From Paenibacillus artemisiicola (lineage in GTDB: Bacteria > Bacillota > Bacilli > Paenibacillales > Paenibacillaceae): a stretch of DNA of 64,000 bases. Below are positions 35,310 through 42,909 of the stretch, in pieces. The stretch's first letter is position 1. Each line of letters opens with the position of its first letter. Under the pieces are notes generated by a model. That model was not told where the DNA came from. It saw only the letters and a program-made list of their open reading frames with translations, and searched no databases. The stretch lies in the NCBI RefSeq assembly GCF_017652985.1, contig NZ_JAGGDJ010000001.1, positions 620,001 through 684,000 on the forward strand. Direction: 5' to 3'. The position numbers were made by a program, and so were the translations under genes.

Positions 35310-36232
35310 TACGCTCGACCTCCCTGATTGCTTGCCCCGCCCAACAGCTCCTCGGTTCGCCTGCGGGCTAACGACTTCTGTCTTAAGGAACGCCTTGCGG
35401 TCGGAATGACCAAAGCCGCAATGACAATTAGCGCCGTCATGATTTTCAGGTCGGACGCATCCAGCAAATCGATACGAAGCGCCAACGCATGGATGATCCG
35501 ATACGCGACGGAGCCCAGAACAACCGCAAGCGTGGCTTGGAATACCGAACGGAAACCGAAAATCGCTTCGCCGATAATGACGGAAGCCAAGCCCAACACG
35601 ATCGTGCCGACCCCGCTGGCAATATCAGCGAAGCCGCCTTCCTGCGCAATGAGCGCCCCGGATAAAGCCACGAGCCCGTTGGAGAGGCTGGCGCCGAGAA
35701 TTTTAGCCGTATCGGTATTTGCGCCGAGGCTGCGAATCATGCGGGCATTGTCGCCGGTCGCGCGAAGCGCCAGACCTAGGTCTGTATGGAGAAATGCGTC
35801 AAGCAGCAACTTTGCGACAAGCACCATGGCCACAAGCACAAGGATGAACACGGCGCGGTTATCCGATATCGCCGAGAACAAGGTATCCGAGCGAAGGAGC
35901 GAGATATTCGGCCTCCCCATCAGGCGCAAATTAATCGAATACAGCGCGATCATCATTAGAATACCGGCAAGAAGGCCGTTGATTTTGCCTTTCGTATGCA
36001 GCAATCCCGTACATGCGCCCGCAGCCAAACCGCAGACGAACGCGCAAAGCGTCGCAATAAACGGGCTGTGCCCGTGCGTAATCATGATCGCGGTAACTGC
36101 GCCTCCCGTAGTATAGCTACCGTCAACGGTCAAATCGGGGAAATCCAGTATGCGAAACGTGATATAGACGCCGAGCGCCATCAAGGCATACAGCAGCCCT
36201 AGCTCTACCGCTCCTGTCAATGCAACTAGCAC
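35309..36232 (-). CDS. ABC transporter permease (ABC.X4/TrpY-like)
   Basis: I start at GTG 36232, eight bases after GAGGAGG, because the longer frame to 36280 would run through an intercistronic hairpin. The 307-residue protein has eight to nine helices of the branched-chain permease type: FRILDFPDLTVDGSYTTGGA near residue 25 and DLGLALRATGDNARMIRSLG, both landmarks of the ABC.X4 permease. It stands between the binding protein and the ATPase genes and overlaps the latter by one base. Confidence 0.9.
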   Translation of the reverse strand: MLVALTGAVELGLLYALMALGVYITFRILDFPDLTVDGSYTTGGAVTAIMITHGHSPFIATLCAFVCGLAAGACTGLLHTKGKINGLLAGILMMIALYSINLRLMGRPNISLLRSDTLFSAISDNRAVFILVLVAMVLVAKLLLDAFLHTDLGLALRATGDNARMIRSLGANTDTAKILGASLSNGLVALSGALIAQEGGFADIASGVGTIVLGLASVIIGEAIFGFRSVFQATLAVVLGSVAYRIIHALALRIDLLDASDLKIMTALIVIAALVIPTARRSLRQKSLARRRTEELLGGASNQGGRA

Positions 36233-36255
36233 CAGCCCAGCCTCCTCATAGAAAC

Positions 36256-36283
36256 GGGGCGAGCGCCTCTGCCCGCTCACCCC
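36256..36283 (-). other. Intercistronic hairpin between binding-protein and permease genes
   Basis: GGGGTGAGCG and CGCTCGCCCC pair across an eight-base loop. It starts 19 bases past the binding-protein stop. No T run follows, so a role in mRNA stability is likelier than termination. Confidence 0.6.
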
Positions 36284-36301
36284 AATCGTGGTTACTTGTG
36301 G

Positions 36302-37318
36302 TTATTCAATGATGTTGGCCGATGGATCCTTCACTTGGTTCTTCATCTCGTCCGTCACCGTGATGCCCTGTGCTTGCGCGGCCTTCAGGTTGAGAATTAG
36401 ATCCAGCTTGTCCGGGATGGTTACTTTCATATCGGCCGGTTTCTTACCGTTCTTGAGAATATCGACCGCCATTTGGCCGACTTGATAGCCGTGGTCAAAG
36501 TACTTGAAGCCGACGGTTGCAAAAGCACCCGCTTCCACCGTATCCCGGTCGCTTGAGAAGAACGGGATTTTGTTGTCGTTTGCGACTTTGATGATGGAAT
36601 CCACGCTGCTGACGACCGAGTTATCCAGTGCAATGTACAGTGCATCTGCCCGACCGACAAGCGATTCCGCCGCTTGGCTGACTTCAGAGGTTCCCGTTAC
36701 GGGCGCTTTGAGAAGCTTGATCCCGTGAGCCGCAAGCGCCTTCTCCGCGTAGTCCGCCATGATAACCGCGTTTGATTCGCCTTCGTTAATGACCATGCCG
36801 ACGGTCTTCACGTCCGGGAAATTGCCCGCGATAAAATCCATCAACTGCGTGATTGCCGCCGGATTCGTATCGGAAGCGCCGGAGACGTTGCCGCCCGGCT
36901 TGTCCAGACTGCCGACGATCTTATCCTTCAGCGGATCCGTGACAGCTGCGAACAGAACCGGCTTTTCTTTCTCCTGCTGCACGATGGCGAGTGCGGACGG
37001 GGTGGCAATGCCGAGAACGAGATCATAATCTTCGGATGCGATTTTTTGAGCGATCGAGAGGTTGTTGCCAGCATCGGCCTGTGCGTTGTTCATATCTACC
37101 TTGAGGTTATCGCCTTCTACGATGCCTGCGTCCTTCAGCGCCGCAAGGAAGCCCTCGCGGGTCGCATCGAGAGACGGATGCTCCACGTACTGCGAAATCG
37201 CAATGGAATAGTGTTTCGCGCTTGATCCGGAAGCACTATCGTTCTTGTTCCCGCAGCCGGTCACCGCCGCTAACGCGGCCCCGAATAGGAGCAGAACGGT
37301 CAGCATCTTCTTCTTCAT
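36302..37318 (-). CDS. ABC transporter substrate-binding lipoprotein (ABC.X4/TrpX-like)
   Basis: I start at ATG 37318, seven bases after GGAGG, for 338 residues. The signal peptide ends ALAAVTGCGNKN, a lipobox. The mature sequence is a periplasmic-binding-protein type I fold of the ABC.X4 group: HYSIAISQYVEHPSLDATRE, GIATPSALAIVQQEKEKPVL and FAAVTDPLKDKIVGSLDKPG. The family is annotated as tryptophan/tyrosine import on weak grounds. The operon is binding protein, permease, ATPase. Its leader contains a strong terminator, so it is probably controlled by attenuation. Confidence 0.92.
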   Translation of the reverse strand: MKKKMLTVLLLFGAALAAVTGCGNKNDSASGSSAKHYSIAISQYVEHPSLDATREGFLAALKDAGIVEGDNLKVDMNNAQADAGNNLSIAQKIASEDYDLVLGIATPSALAIVQQEKEKPVLFAAVTDPLKDKIVGSLDKPGGNVSGASDTNPAAITQLMDFIAGNFPDVKTVGMVINEGESNAVIMADYAEKALAAHGIKLLKAPVTGTSEVSQAAESLVGRADALYIALDNSVVSSVDSIIKVANDNKIPFFSSDRDTVEAGAFATVGFKYFDHGYQVGQMAVDILKNGKKPADMKVTIPDKLDLILNLKAAQAQGITVTDEMKNQVKDPSANIIE

Positions 37319-37491
37319 TCCGTTACCTCCTTCAAGTTTGTTCACTTCCACGCTAACGCACTTCCGCTTGACTTGGCTATAGGTCGTGAGGACACAATTT
37401 CTCAATAATTACCATGAGCCTAGTAGTTATGACGCACGCCATAAACCCCGAGAATGTCCCTCCAAGGCAAGCGAGGGGAACGCAGTGTAAA

Positions 37492-37621
37492 CAAAAAACG
37501 ACCGCCCTCAAACGAATGTTCGAAAGCGGTCCTGCCGTGCCGGTGATGTTGGTTGATTGCCCCCAGTACAAATGAACGGTTGAAGCCATATAAACCGGTT
37601 GGTTTGATCTCCGTAATTATA
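37492..37621 (-). promoter_or_regulatory. Leader with attenuator-like terminator ahead of the ABC.X4 operon
   Basis: A TATAAT -10 (37616-37621) is followed about 80 bases later by a 14-bp stem with a four-base loop (37500-37513 with 37518-37531, G-U pairs included) and GTTTTTT. No gene lies upstream on this strand, and the binding protein starts 174 bases further on. The roughly 80 bases before the stem contain smaller potential hairpins (for example CGGTT with AACCG). This is the design of a riboswitch or leader attenuator. I could not match it to a known class; the T-box core sequence is absent. Confidence 0.6.
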
Positions 37622-37876
37622 AAATTTTACCAGTTCAAGGCACGGACCCATACCTAGATATGTATCCTGCACATACAGTAATTAACTTGCTTTCCGAAGA
37701 TACGATGTGAGATTTGATTCTGGGGGGAATATTAAACGTTTCCCCGATTTGATATTGCTCGAGCTCGATCTGTCTTTTAAACCGCTGCTAGGCGATGACG
37801 ATGTCGCCTACCGTACCGTTCATCTTCGTTTGTTGATGTGGAACAGTAGGTTTCAAAAAGCGAAGGGAGGATTCAA

Positions 37877-38494
37877 TTGATAATCAAGGGAACCGTTCTT
37901 GTCTTTATTAATACATCACGTAGTGATAAGGAGTTATTCTTGAATGGGTGTGCTCAAGGCGGGAGTCGCCTTCTTGCAATCGATAACGGGACTTCTGCGT
38001 TATTTCGAAGGAGAAACATACAAAAACGTGTAACGATCTTGACTGTAGAGGATTGTCCGGGCGAACAAGACAATAATTTCTTGGAGGTCAGTCCAGCAAC
38101 TGCAGAAATGTTTCAATTAAGAAATGAATTTCTGTATTTTCTCGAATTTAACGACATCACGAACGTTTTGGCCATAAGTCTTAGAAGGACTCGAACTACC
38201 GCGACATTTGGAATTGAAGAAGTTAACGAACTACGAAATGATACGCTGTTAGTCACTTTCGACACGTTCGTCCAGCTAAACTTACCGGCTAATAATACGA
38301 TACTAACCGTCACTAGGGCCGGTAAAATTAAAAAGCTCAGATTGCAAGTAGTCTCTAGTGAAATTGAAGGTGCGGGATTTGAAACCAGTCCTCAAACGGC
38401 AACCTTTTTGGGCTTTATTACCGGTAATAGGTACATTCTAAGGTTTAATCAAGTGACCAATGTACTCGAGATTCGTAGTGTAGGTGCGAAATAG
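37877..38494 (+). CDS. Unknown protein with internal duplication (205 aa)
   Basis: The start is TTG 37877, six bases after GGGAGG. Two halves of about 100 residues resemble each other most at their ends: FLEVSPATAEMFQLRNEF then LYFLEFNDITNVLAISL in the first, and FETSPQTATFLGFITGNR then YILRFNQVTNVLEIRS in the second. The sequence alternates short polar and hydrophobic stretches, suggesting two beta-rich domains. No signal peptide or membrane helix. Base composition is lower in GC than its neighbours. A terminator follows. I recognise no family. Confidence 0.7.
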   Translation: MIIKGTVLVFINTSRSDKELFLNGCAQGGSRLLAIDNGTSALFRRRNIQKRVTILTVEDCPGEQDNNFLEVSPATAEMFQLRNEFLYFLEFNDITNVLAISLRRTRTTATFGIEEVNELRNDTLLVTFDTFVQLNLPANNTILTVTRAGKIKKLRLQVVSSEIEGAGFETSPQTATFLGFITGNRYILRFNQVTNVLEIRSVGAK

Positions 38495-38509
38495 AACATT
38501 TATTGCATG

Positions 38510-38543
38510 AAGAAACCAACTCTGCGTAAGTCGGTTTCTTTTT
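38510..38543 (+). terminator. Rho-independent terminator after the duplicated-domain gene
   Basis: AAGAAACC (38510-38517) pairs with GGTTTCTT (38533-38540), followed by TTTG. It begins 16 bases past the stop. Confidence 0.8.
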
Positions 38544-38745
38544 GCATATCCGTAAAATAGTTCGTAACGCGCCATGAGCCGATTCCAGTACTGCCCAATA
38601 GCAGTACAAAAAAAGCCTAGAGTACTCACACCTTTTACAGGTGTCCTCGTCTTATTCATGTCTGTTCACCCCCTACGTGTTCCAAGGCCGTTCATGAATC
38701 GGCAGTCCAAACATTTCACGTCCAGTAAACAGAAAGGTGCTCTAC

Positions 38746-38829
38746 ATGAAGGCGTGTCTGGCCGGCATAATCTGCCTATTCCTCAGTAACGGCTGCTGGG
38801 ATGTATCATTCGGACGGAGCCACCCGTGA
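38746..38829 (+). pseudogene. Short lipobox-bearing ORF, possible gerC 5' remnant
   Basis: ATG 38746, behind AAAGGTG, opens 27 codons that read MKACLAGIICLFLSNGCWD and then an unrelated polar tail to a stop. A hydrophobic run followed by G-C-W-D is the signature start of Ger(x)C lipoproteins (compare TGCWDRRE at 9946 and AGCWSKHE at 58793). It may be the leftover front end of a third ger operon, or a tiny lipopeptide. The remaining 38544-38892 gap holds no other gene that I can support. Confidence 0.35.
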
Positions 38830-38892
38830 TGACACGAACTTGATGTCATTCATGACAAGAACATTTATCATAGTGCTGGCCGTGAGGTCATT

Positions 38893-39870
38893 TCAATAGA
38901 CGGACGATGATTTGCCCTTCTGCAACGCTTTGATCGTGGAGTCAATTCCCTTCTGGAACGGCGTGGCCACGACCGGACCGACGAACCGTTCGTACTTGTC
39001 GCGGCTTAGCGTCAGCGGTTCTTCGGTTAAGTAAAGCATTTCCACGACCTCTTTCATGACGGGCAGGCCGATTCCGAGCAGGGATAAGCCTACCTTCTTC
39101 AACGAAATGACCGGCTTGACGCTGCCGCTTGCCGCTTGCGCGATCTTCACGATATTCCGCCCGGCGATTAACCCGGACCCCGGAATATTCCAATTCTGCT
39201 CGTAGGCGAAGTCCTTGCCGGCCAACTCGACGATCATGGCCGCCGCGTCCGGTCAATAGATAAACTCGCGGGGCGTACGCATGTTGCCGATATAGAACGC
39301 CATCTTGCCGGCAGCGACCGCTTCCAGCGTCGAGCCCAAATACGAGGCTTCGTTGGCCGTAGGCCCGTAATAATCGGGCAGCCGGGCAATCAGCACCTTG
39401 GCCTTGTTCCACCGTTTGCTGAACAGCATCCGTTCATAATCCAATCGAACTTTACCCTTGCGCGTATGCGGCTGTTTGGGATGCTCCTCGGTTACCAAAT
39501 CGGCTTGTCTCCTGCCGTAAGGGTAAATGCCGTCGATCGCGACGACTCGGACGGCCATCCGCTCCGCGGCTTCCATTACCGATTCGCCCAACGGAATCAG
39601 CTTGCTCGCCATTTCGTGGTAAGGTACGTTCGCGCAATGGAACCATACGTCCGCGCCGTTTGCTTGAGTAACGATATCGTCGGGCCGCATCGCATCCCCT
39701 ACCGCAAGCGTCAAATGCGCGGGATGGCCTAGCCGAGCGGCGAACTGCTCCAATTTCTGACGGGAACGCCCGAACGCTATCGTATCGATCCCTCGTCTCA
39801 CCAGTTCCTCCGTAATCGCGGCTCCCGTTCCGCCGGTTGCTCCAATTACCATCGCCTTCATCATAGTCAT
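38893..39870 (-). pseudogene. NAD-dependent epimerase/dehydratase with in-frame TGA
   Basis: ATG 39870 opens a 205-codon frame that stops at TGA (39255-39253) just after RTPREFIY. The same frame then continues PDAAAMIVELAGKDFAYEQN to a second stop at 38893. In intact relatives the strand reads E-F-I/V-Y-x-P-D, so only one codon separates the halves and reading frame is kept. The first half has the NAD site MVIGATGGTGAAITEELVRR. Overall about 325 residues if read through. It is either a recent nonsense mutant or a sequencing error. AAGGAG precedes the start. Confidence 0.75.
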
Positions 39871-39918
39871 TTCGTCACGTCTCCTTCAATTTTTCTCAGC
39901 TCGTGTATGCTGATCACC

Positions 39919-40137
39919 TTACGGATTCTCGGATTTGGTTTTACAGGCCGGGAAGACTGCCTGACTTGGTGCCTGCCTGGTACGGCGTCGTGACACCTCG
40001 TAATTGAGCATCATGCTCATGCCCATCGAGGCATGCATGAGATTGTGGCCATGAGCCATCCAGAGGCACGGATTGTTAGCTTCCCAATACAGCTCGTCAA
40101 TCTCGCCTTTCCTCGTTAAGAGCGAATCTAGATACAC
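39919..40137 (-). pseudogene. C-terminal remnant of a multicopper oxidase
   Basis: The frame reads YLDSLLTRKGEIDELYWEAN, then NPCLWMAHGHNLMHASMGMS and MMLNYE. This matches the last copper-binding segment of multicopper oxidases, normally W-M-x-H-C-H-x-x-x-H-A-x-x-G-M. The type 1 copper Cys is replaced by Gly, and everything upstream of this segment is missing. It is followed by an unrelated tail. A non-functional remnant. Confidence 0.65.
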
Positions 40138-40188
40138 CGGCCTGCCTATTGTTGTTCTTTGCCGGATCGCACAAGAAGCGTTATTGGA

Positions 40189-40707
40189 TCAGTTAGCCGC
40201 CTCGGCTGTTGTCTTGAGCACGGCGAGCCAGGCTTCAAGCGAGGATGCGAGTGCTGCCCGCATGCCATCGGGGTCGGCTGCCACGGGTGGTCCGTCCCAA
40301 GACTCCGTGGTATGTACGAGGACTCCTGTAGGCGTGGGCGTTATGCTCCACACGTGAATACCCTCGATTCCTAACGCCGGACCCCCCCATACAATTCTCC
40401 GCTTCGGGACGACCTCGCGGATGGTGGAGGCAATCTTCAGCCCGTGAGTCTCCCAGCGGAACACGCTTCCGACCGCGACCGGACCGGATAGCTGCGCGTC
40501 AGAGATGTCTTTCTGCCAAGTCGGCCACTGCTCGATGTCCGTCTGGATTTTCCATACAATTTCTGGAGCAGCTTCGATTTCAATGGAAAGGTCGACGATG
40601 ACCGGCGCTTCCCGGTCGACATCGACCGTGCTCACCTGTAAATTGAATTCCTTCCTAATCTCGGATCCCGTCCGGTTGCTTGCTTCAAATCCCATCGATT
40701 TTCCCAT
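40189..40707 (-). CDS. SRPBCC (START/PYP-like) family protein
   Basis: The 172-residue protein has the SRPBCC pattern: an initial strand VIVDLSIEIEAAPEIVWKIQ, TDIEQWPTWQKDIS, RWETHGLKIASTIREVVPKR and a long C-terminal helix (GMRAALASSLEAWLAVLKTT). It forms a hydrophobic cup that holds small hydrophobic ligands. GAGGAAG lies just before the ATG. A 22-bp palindromic operator 36 bases upstream is shared with the TetR gene at 41476, so the protein is probably induced by the ligand that TetR senses. Confidence 0.87.
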   Translation of the reverse strand: MGKSMGFEASNRTGSEIRKEFNLQVSTVDVDREAPVIVDLSIEIEAAPEIVWKIQTDIEQWPTWQKDISDAQLSGPVAVGSVFRWETHGLKIASTIREVVPKRRIVWGGPALGIEGIHVWSITPTPTGVLVHTTESWDGPPVAADPDGMRAALASSLEAWLAVLKTTAEAAN

Positions 40708-40742
40708 CTTCCTCTACCTCGATTCGTTTGATTGAATTTCTG

Positions 40743-40764
40743 TTAGTGATTGATCAATCACTAA
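40743..40764. promoter_or_regulatory. TetR operator, site 1 (perfect 22-bp palindrome)
   Basis: TTAGTGATTGA and its exact reverse complement are joined without spacer. It sits in the promoter region of the SRPBCC gene. Three related sites follow at 40871, 40917 and 41498. Confidence 0.82.
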
Positions 40765-40870
40765 TAGTTACAGAAGGATGTTCGCCTCACCGTTGCGGGG
40801 GCGGCTCCTGCCCTTGTTACCTGTATCGTATAAAAAGGCCTTGATCGCTTCGCTTATTCAATTCCGAGCA

Positions 40871-40891
40871 TTGTAATTGATCAATCACTAA
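40871..40891. promoter_or_regulatory. TetR operator, site 2 (degenerate left half)
   Basis: The right half TCAATCACTAA is identical to site 1 and the left half is TTGTAATTGA. It lies in the gap between the SRPBCC gene and the tetR gene. Confidence 0.6.
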
Positions 40892-40916
40892 CTGTTGTAT
40901 TCACTATAACGAATCG

Positions 40917-40938
40917 TTAGTGATTGGTCAATAACTAA
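40917..40938. promoter_or_regulatory. TetR operator, site 3
   Basis: TTAGTGATTGGTCAATAACT with AA matches site 1 at 20 of 22 positions. It is 16 bases beyond the tetR stop codon, so sites 1-3 all precede the SRPBCC gene. Confidence 0.65.
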
Positions 40939-40954
40939 TTTAAAAATCTGCCGC

Positions 40955-41476
40955 TCATCCCTCCATTAATTCGGGCAGATTAATCGCAACGGCCACGTTG
41001 CACAGCACTCCGCGTGCGAGGAACAGCATCGCTCGTTCTTCGGCATTCTCTATGCCCGCATCGCGAAACGCCGCAAGAACCATATCGCGGATTTCCTTAT
41101 ATGCGTTGCGCATCGTTTGCCGGATGGCATCCTCTCGAATGGTCTGAGCCTGCATCTGCAGGAGCATCTCGTTCTGGTACATCGCCTGAATGTTCACGTA
41201 CTCCTGAACAAGCTTCGTTTCCAGCCATTCAGGCGGAGTCGTCTCCATCACCTTGCGGAACGATTCGATAACCCGGTTCCAAGATGCCTCCAGTGCGGCT
41301 AACAGGAGCGCTTCTTTGGTCGCGAAAAATCGGAATACATAAGGCTGCGAGATGCTCGCTCGTTCGGCTACCTGCGCAGTCGTAGCCCGAAAATAGCCGA
41401 CTTCGGCGAACACTTCGATCGCTGAAGAAATGATATCCGATTTGCGATTTACCGAAGTTGCTTCGATTTTATCCAA
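40955..41476 (-). CDS. TetR/AcrR family transcriptional regulator
   Basis: The start is TTG 41476, nine bases after GGGAGG, for 173 residues. Residues 10-60 form the TetR DNA-binding domain (DIISSAIEVFAEVGYFRATT, then VAERASISQPYVFRFFATKE). The C-terminal ligand domain is unassigned. An operator lies 22 bases upstream of its own start and three more before the SRPBCC gene downstream, which indicates autoregulation and control of that gene. Ligand unknown. Confidence 0.9.
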   Translation of the reverse strand: MDKIEATSVNRKSDIISSAIEVFAEVGYFRATTAQVAERASISQPYVFRFFATKEALLLAALEASWNRVIESFRKVMETTPPEWLETKLVQEYVNIQAMYQNEMLLQMQAQTIREDAIRQTMRNAYKEIRDMVLAAFRDAGIENAEERAMLFLARGVLCNVAVAINLPELMEG

Positions 41477-41497
41477 CGTTGTTCTCCTCCCGTCTCA

Positions 41498-41519
41498 AAG
41501 TGATTGATCAATTAATAAA
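41498..41519. promoter_or_regulatory. TetR operator, site 4 (own promoter)
   Basis: AAAGTGATTGATCAATTAAT matches the palindrome core GTGATTGATCAAT of site 1, with a degenerate right arm. It lies immediately upstream of the tetR gene. Confidence 0.6.
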
Positions 41520-41748
41520 AACAGTATACATAGGCTGCCGCGACAATGCAACCGTCTGGCGGTTGCTTACCGACTTCTACATGCTTCGAATATGTACGTT
41601 CTACTGCTGGACATAATAACCAAGGTTGTCTTACCCTGAAATATGAAGAGAGCTGAATATACGATCTTTATCGATTGAAGGTGCGTGCTTTCCTGGCTCA
41701 TTCGCGATAAGATTGCGGCAATAGCTATAGGTTAACGGAGGTGGCTTG

Positions 41749-42384
41749 ATGAATGACAATAACATGGACACCGTGACGCTTGGCATGGGCTGTTTTTGGA
41801 GTCCTGACGCTTTGTTCGGACAAATGCGAGGAATCATCAGAACCCGCGTTGGCTATGCCGGAGGAACCCTGGATCAACCTACTTACCGGCAGCTTGGAGA
41901 TCATACGGAAACGGTCGAAATGGATTATGATACCCGGATCCTTTCATTGGAGAACGTCCTGGATGTATTTTGGAGTAACCACAATCCTTTCAATATTAAC
42001 GATTATAAAGGCCGTCAGTATCAATCCTTGGTTTTGTATCGTGGCCAAATTCAGCTAAACGTAATCCATGGAGTCATGAAAATACGAGAAGAAGAAGGAA
42101 AAGGAAAGCCTGACACCGAGATTGCTCCCTTTAACCGTTTCTACCCTGCTGAGGATCGACATCAAAAATATTATTTAAAACGCTATCCTAGCGCAATCGA
42201 AGAGCTGAGCAAGCTTTTTCCGTCCCCTCAAGAACTGACGAATGCAACCTTGGCGGCAAGGCTGAACGGTTTGGCCAAAGGGTATACCAATCTGCGTACC
42301 ATCCTAGACGAAATCCGTACATGGCCGATCAGCGAGGAGGAAAAAGGAAACTTGCTCCATCTTATCCAAAGAATCAGATGGTGA
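41749..42384 (+). CDS. msrA: Peptide-methionine (S)-S-oxide reductase
   Basis: ATG 41749 follows GGAGG by seven bases (TTG 41746 is in frame just before). The 211-residue protein has the MsrA active site LGMGCFWSPDALFGQ with catalytic Cys15, then TRVGYAGGTLDQPTY and the conserved ETVEMDYD and FYPAEDRHQKYYLKR segments. It reduces the S form of oxidised methionine. The last 45 residues, after the usual catalytic domain, form an extra helical tail without Cys, so no C-terminal resolving cysteine is seen. Single gene. Confidence 0.9.
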   Translation: MNDNNMDTVTLGMGCFWSPDALFGQMRGIIRTRVGYAGGTLDQPTYRQLGDHTETVEMDYDTRILSLENVLDVFWSNHNPFNINDYKGRQYQSLVLYRGQIQLNVIHGVMKIREEEGKGKPDTEIAPFNRFYPAEDRHQKYYLKRYPSAIEELSKLFPSPQELTNATLAARLNGLAKGYTNLRTILDEIRTWPISEEEKGNLLHLIQRIRW

Positions 42385-42421
42385 TTGAGCACACTTTCTT
42401 ATTCCACTTAGCATAATTCTG

Positions 42422-42472
42422 TCCGTTAGCGCAACGACGGTTGCCGATTGATCTGAAGTCGGCCGCCGTCGC
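42422..42472. repeat. Interspersed palindromic repeat, copy 2
   Basis: TCCGTTAGCGCAACGACGG, a short middle and GGCCGCCGTC form a hairpin closely matching copy 1 at 6036. It lies just past the small ORF at 42479 and after msrA. Confidence 0.6.
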
Positions 42473-42478
42473 GTCGTA

Positions 42479-42637
42479 TCATGATGGAAAACAAAGCCTC
42501 TTTTCTAAGCCTGTCATCTCCCCTGCTATTACACGTAGTAATCCCTCGGTCAACTCCGAGCTCCATTCACCCCCAAATACTTTCCTGGCCATTGGATAGG
42601 CCCCTTTGCTCATTTCAATTGTGAGTTTTATTTGCAT
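42479..42637 (-). CDS. Possible small protein (52 aa)
   Basis: ATG 42637 has GGGGG nine bases upstream; the longer frame to 42736 has no ribosome site at its first ATG. The product is a short soluble sequence with IKLTIEMSKGAYPMARKVFG then GEWSSELTEGLLRVIAGEMT. The first part is a strand, followed by a glycine turn and an amphipathic helix. No family recognised. Coding status is uncertain. Confidence 0.35.
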   Translation of the reverse strand: MQIKLTIEMSKGAYPMARKVFGGEWSSELTEGLLRVIAGEMTGLEKRLCFPS

Positions 42638-42909
42638 TTCTCCCAACCCCCAAGTTTCAATAAGCATAACGGTCCCTTTACTCTCTACCAATACTCCTTC
42701 TAGCGAGTCACAGTTCAAGGAAGCGGACTGTTTCATAATGTTTCCGGTGTGCCCCCCCTTTGGAGTATCAATTTGTAAGAATTTTACTAATAAGAGACAT
42801 AGATTTGATGTGGAATTAATGTTGAAGGTTCTATATTTACTGAAGAAGCTTGACCAATCTCTAGCAAGTCAAAGCTCAGTAATTTAAATGTTAATGAGGA
42901 GGAATAAGT

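Noticed and set aside
37492-37621. T-box riboswitch for tryptophan or tyrosine
   Set aside because: The conserved antiterminator core is absent, and the leader is too short for the usual specifier stem; I therefore report only an unassigned attenuator.
38585-38614. Inverted repeat GTACTGC...GCAGTAC followed by A7
   Set aside because: The A run follows on the plus strand; on the minus strand the T run comes before the stem, so it is not a terminator on either strand.
39253-39255. Selenocysteine codon in the epimerase
   Set aside because: No stem-loop of the bacterial SECIS type directly follows the TGA, and this position is not a catalytic cysteine in the family.
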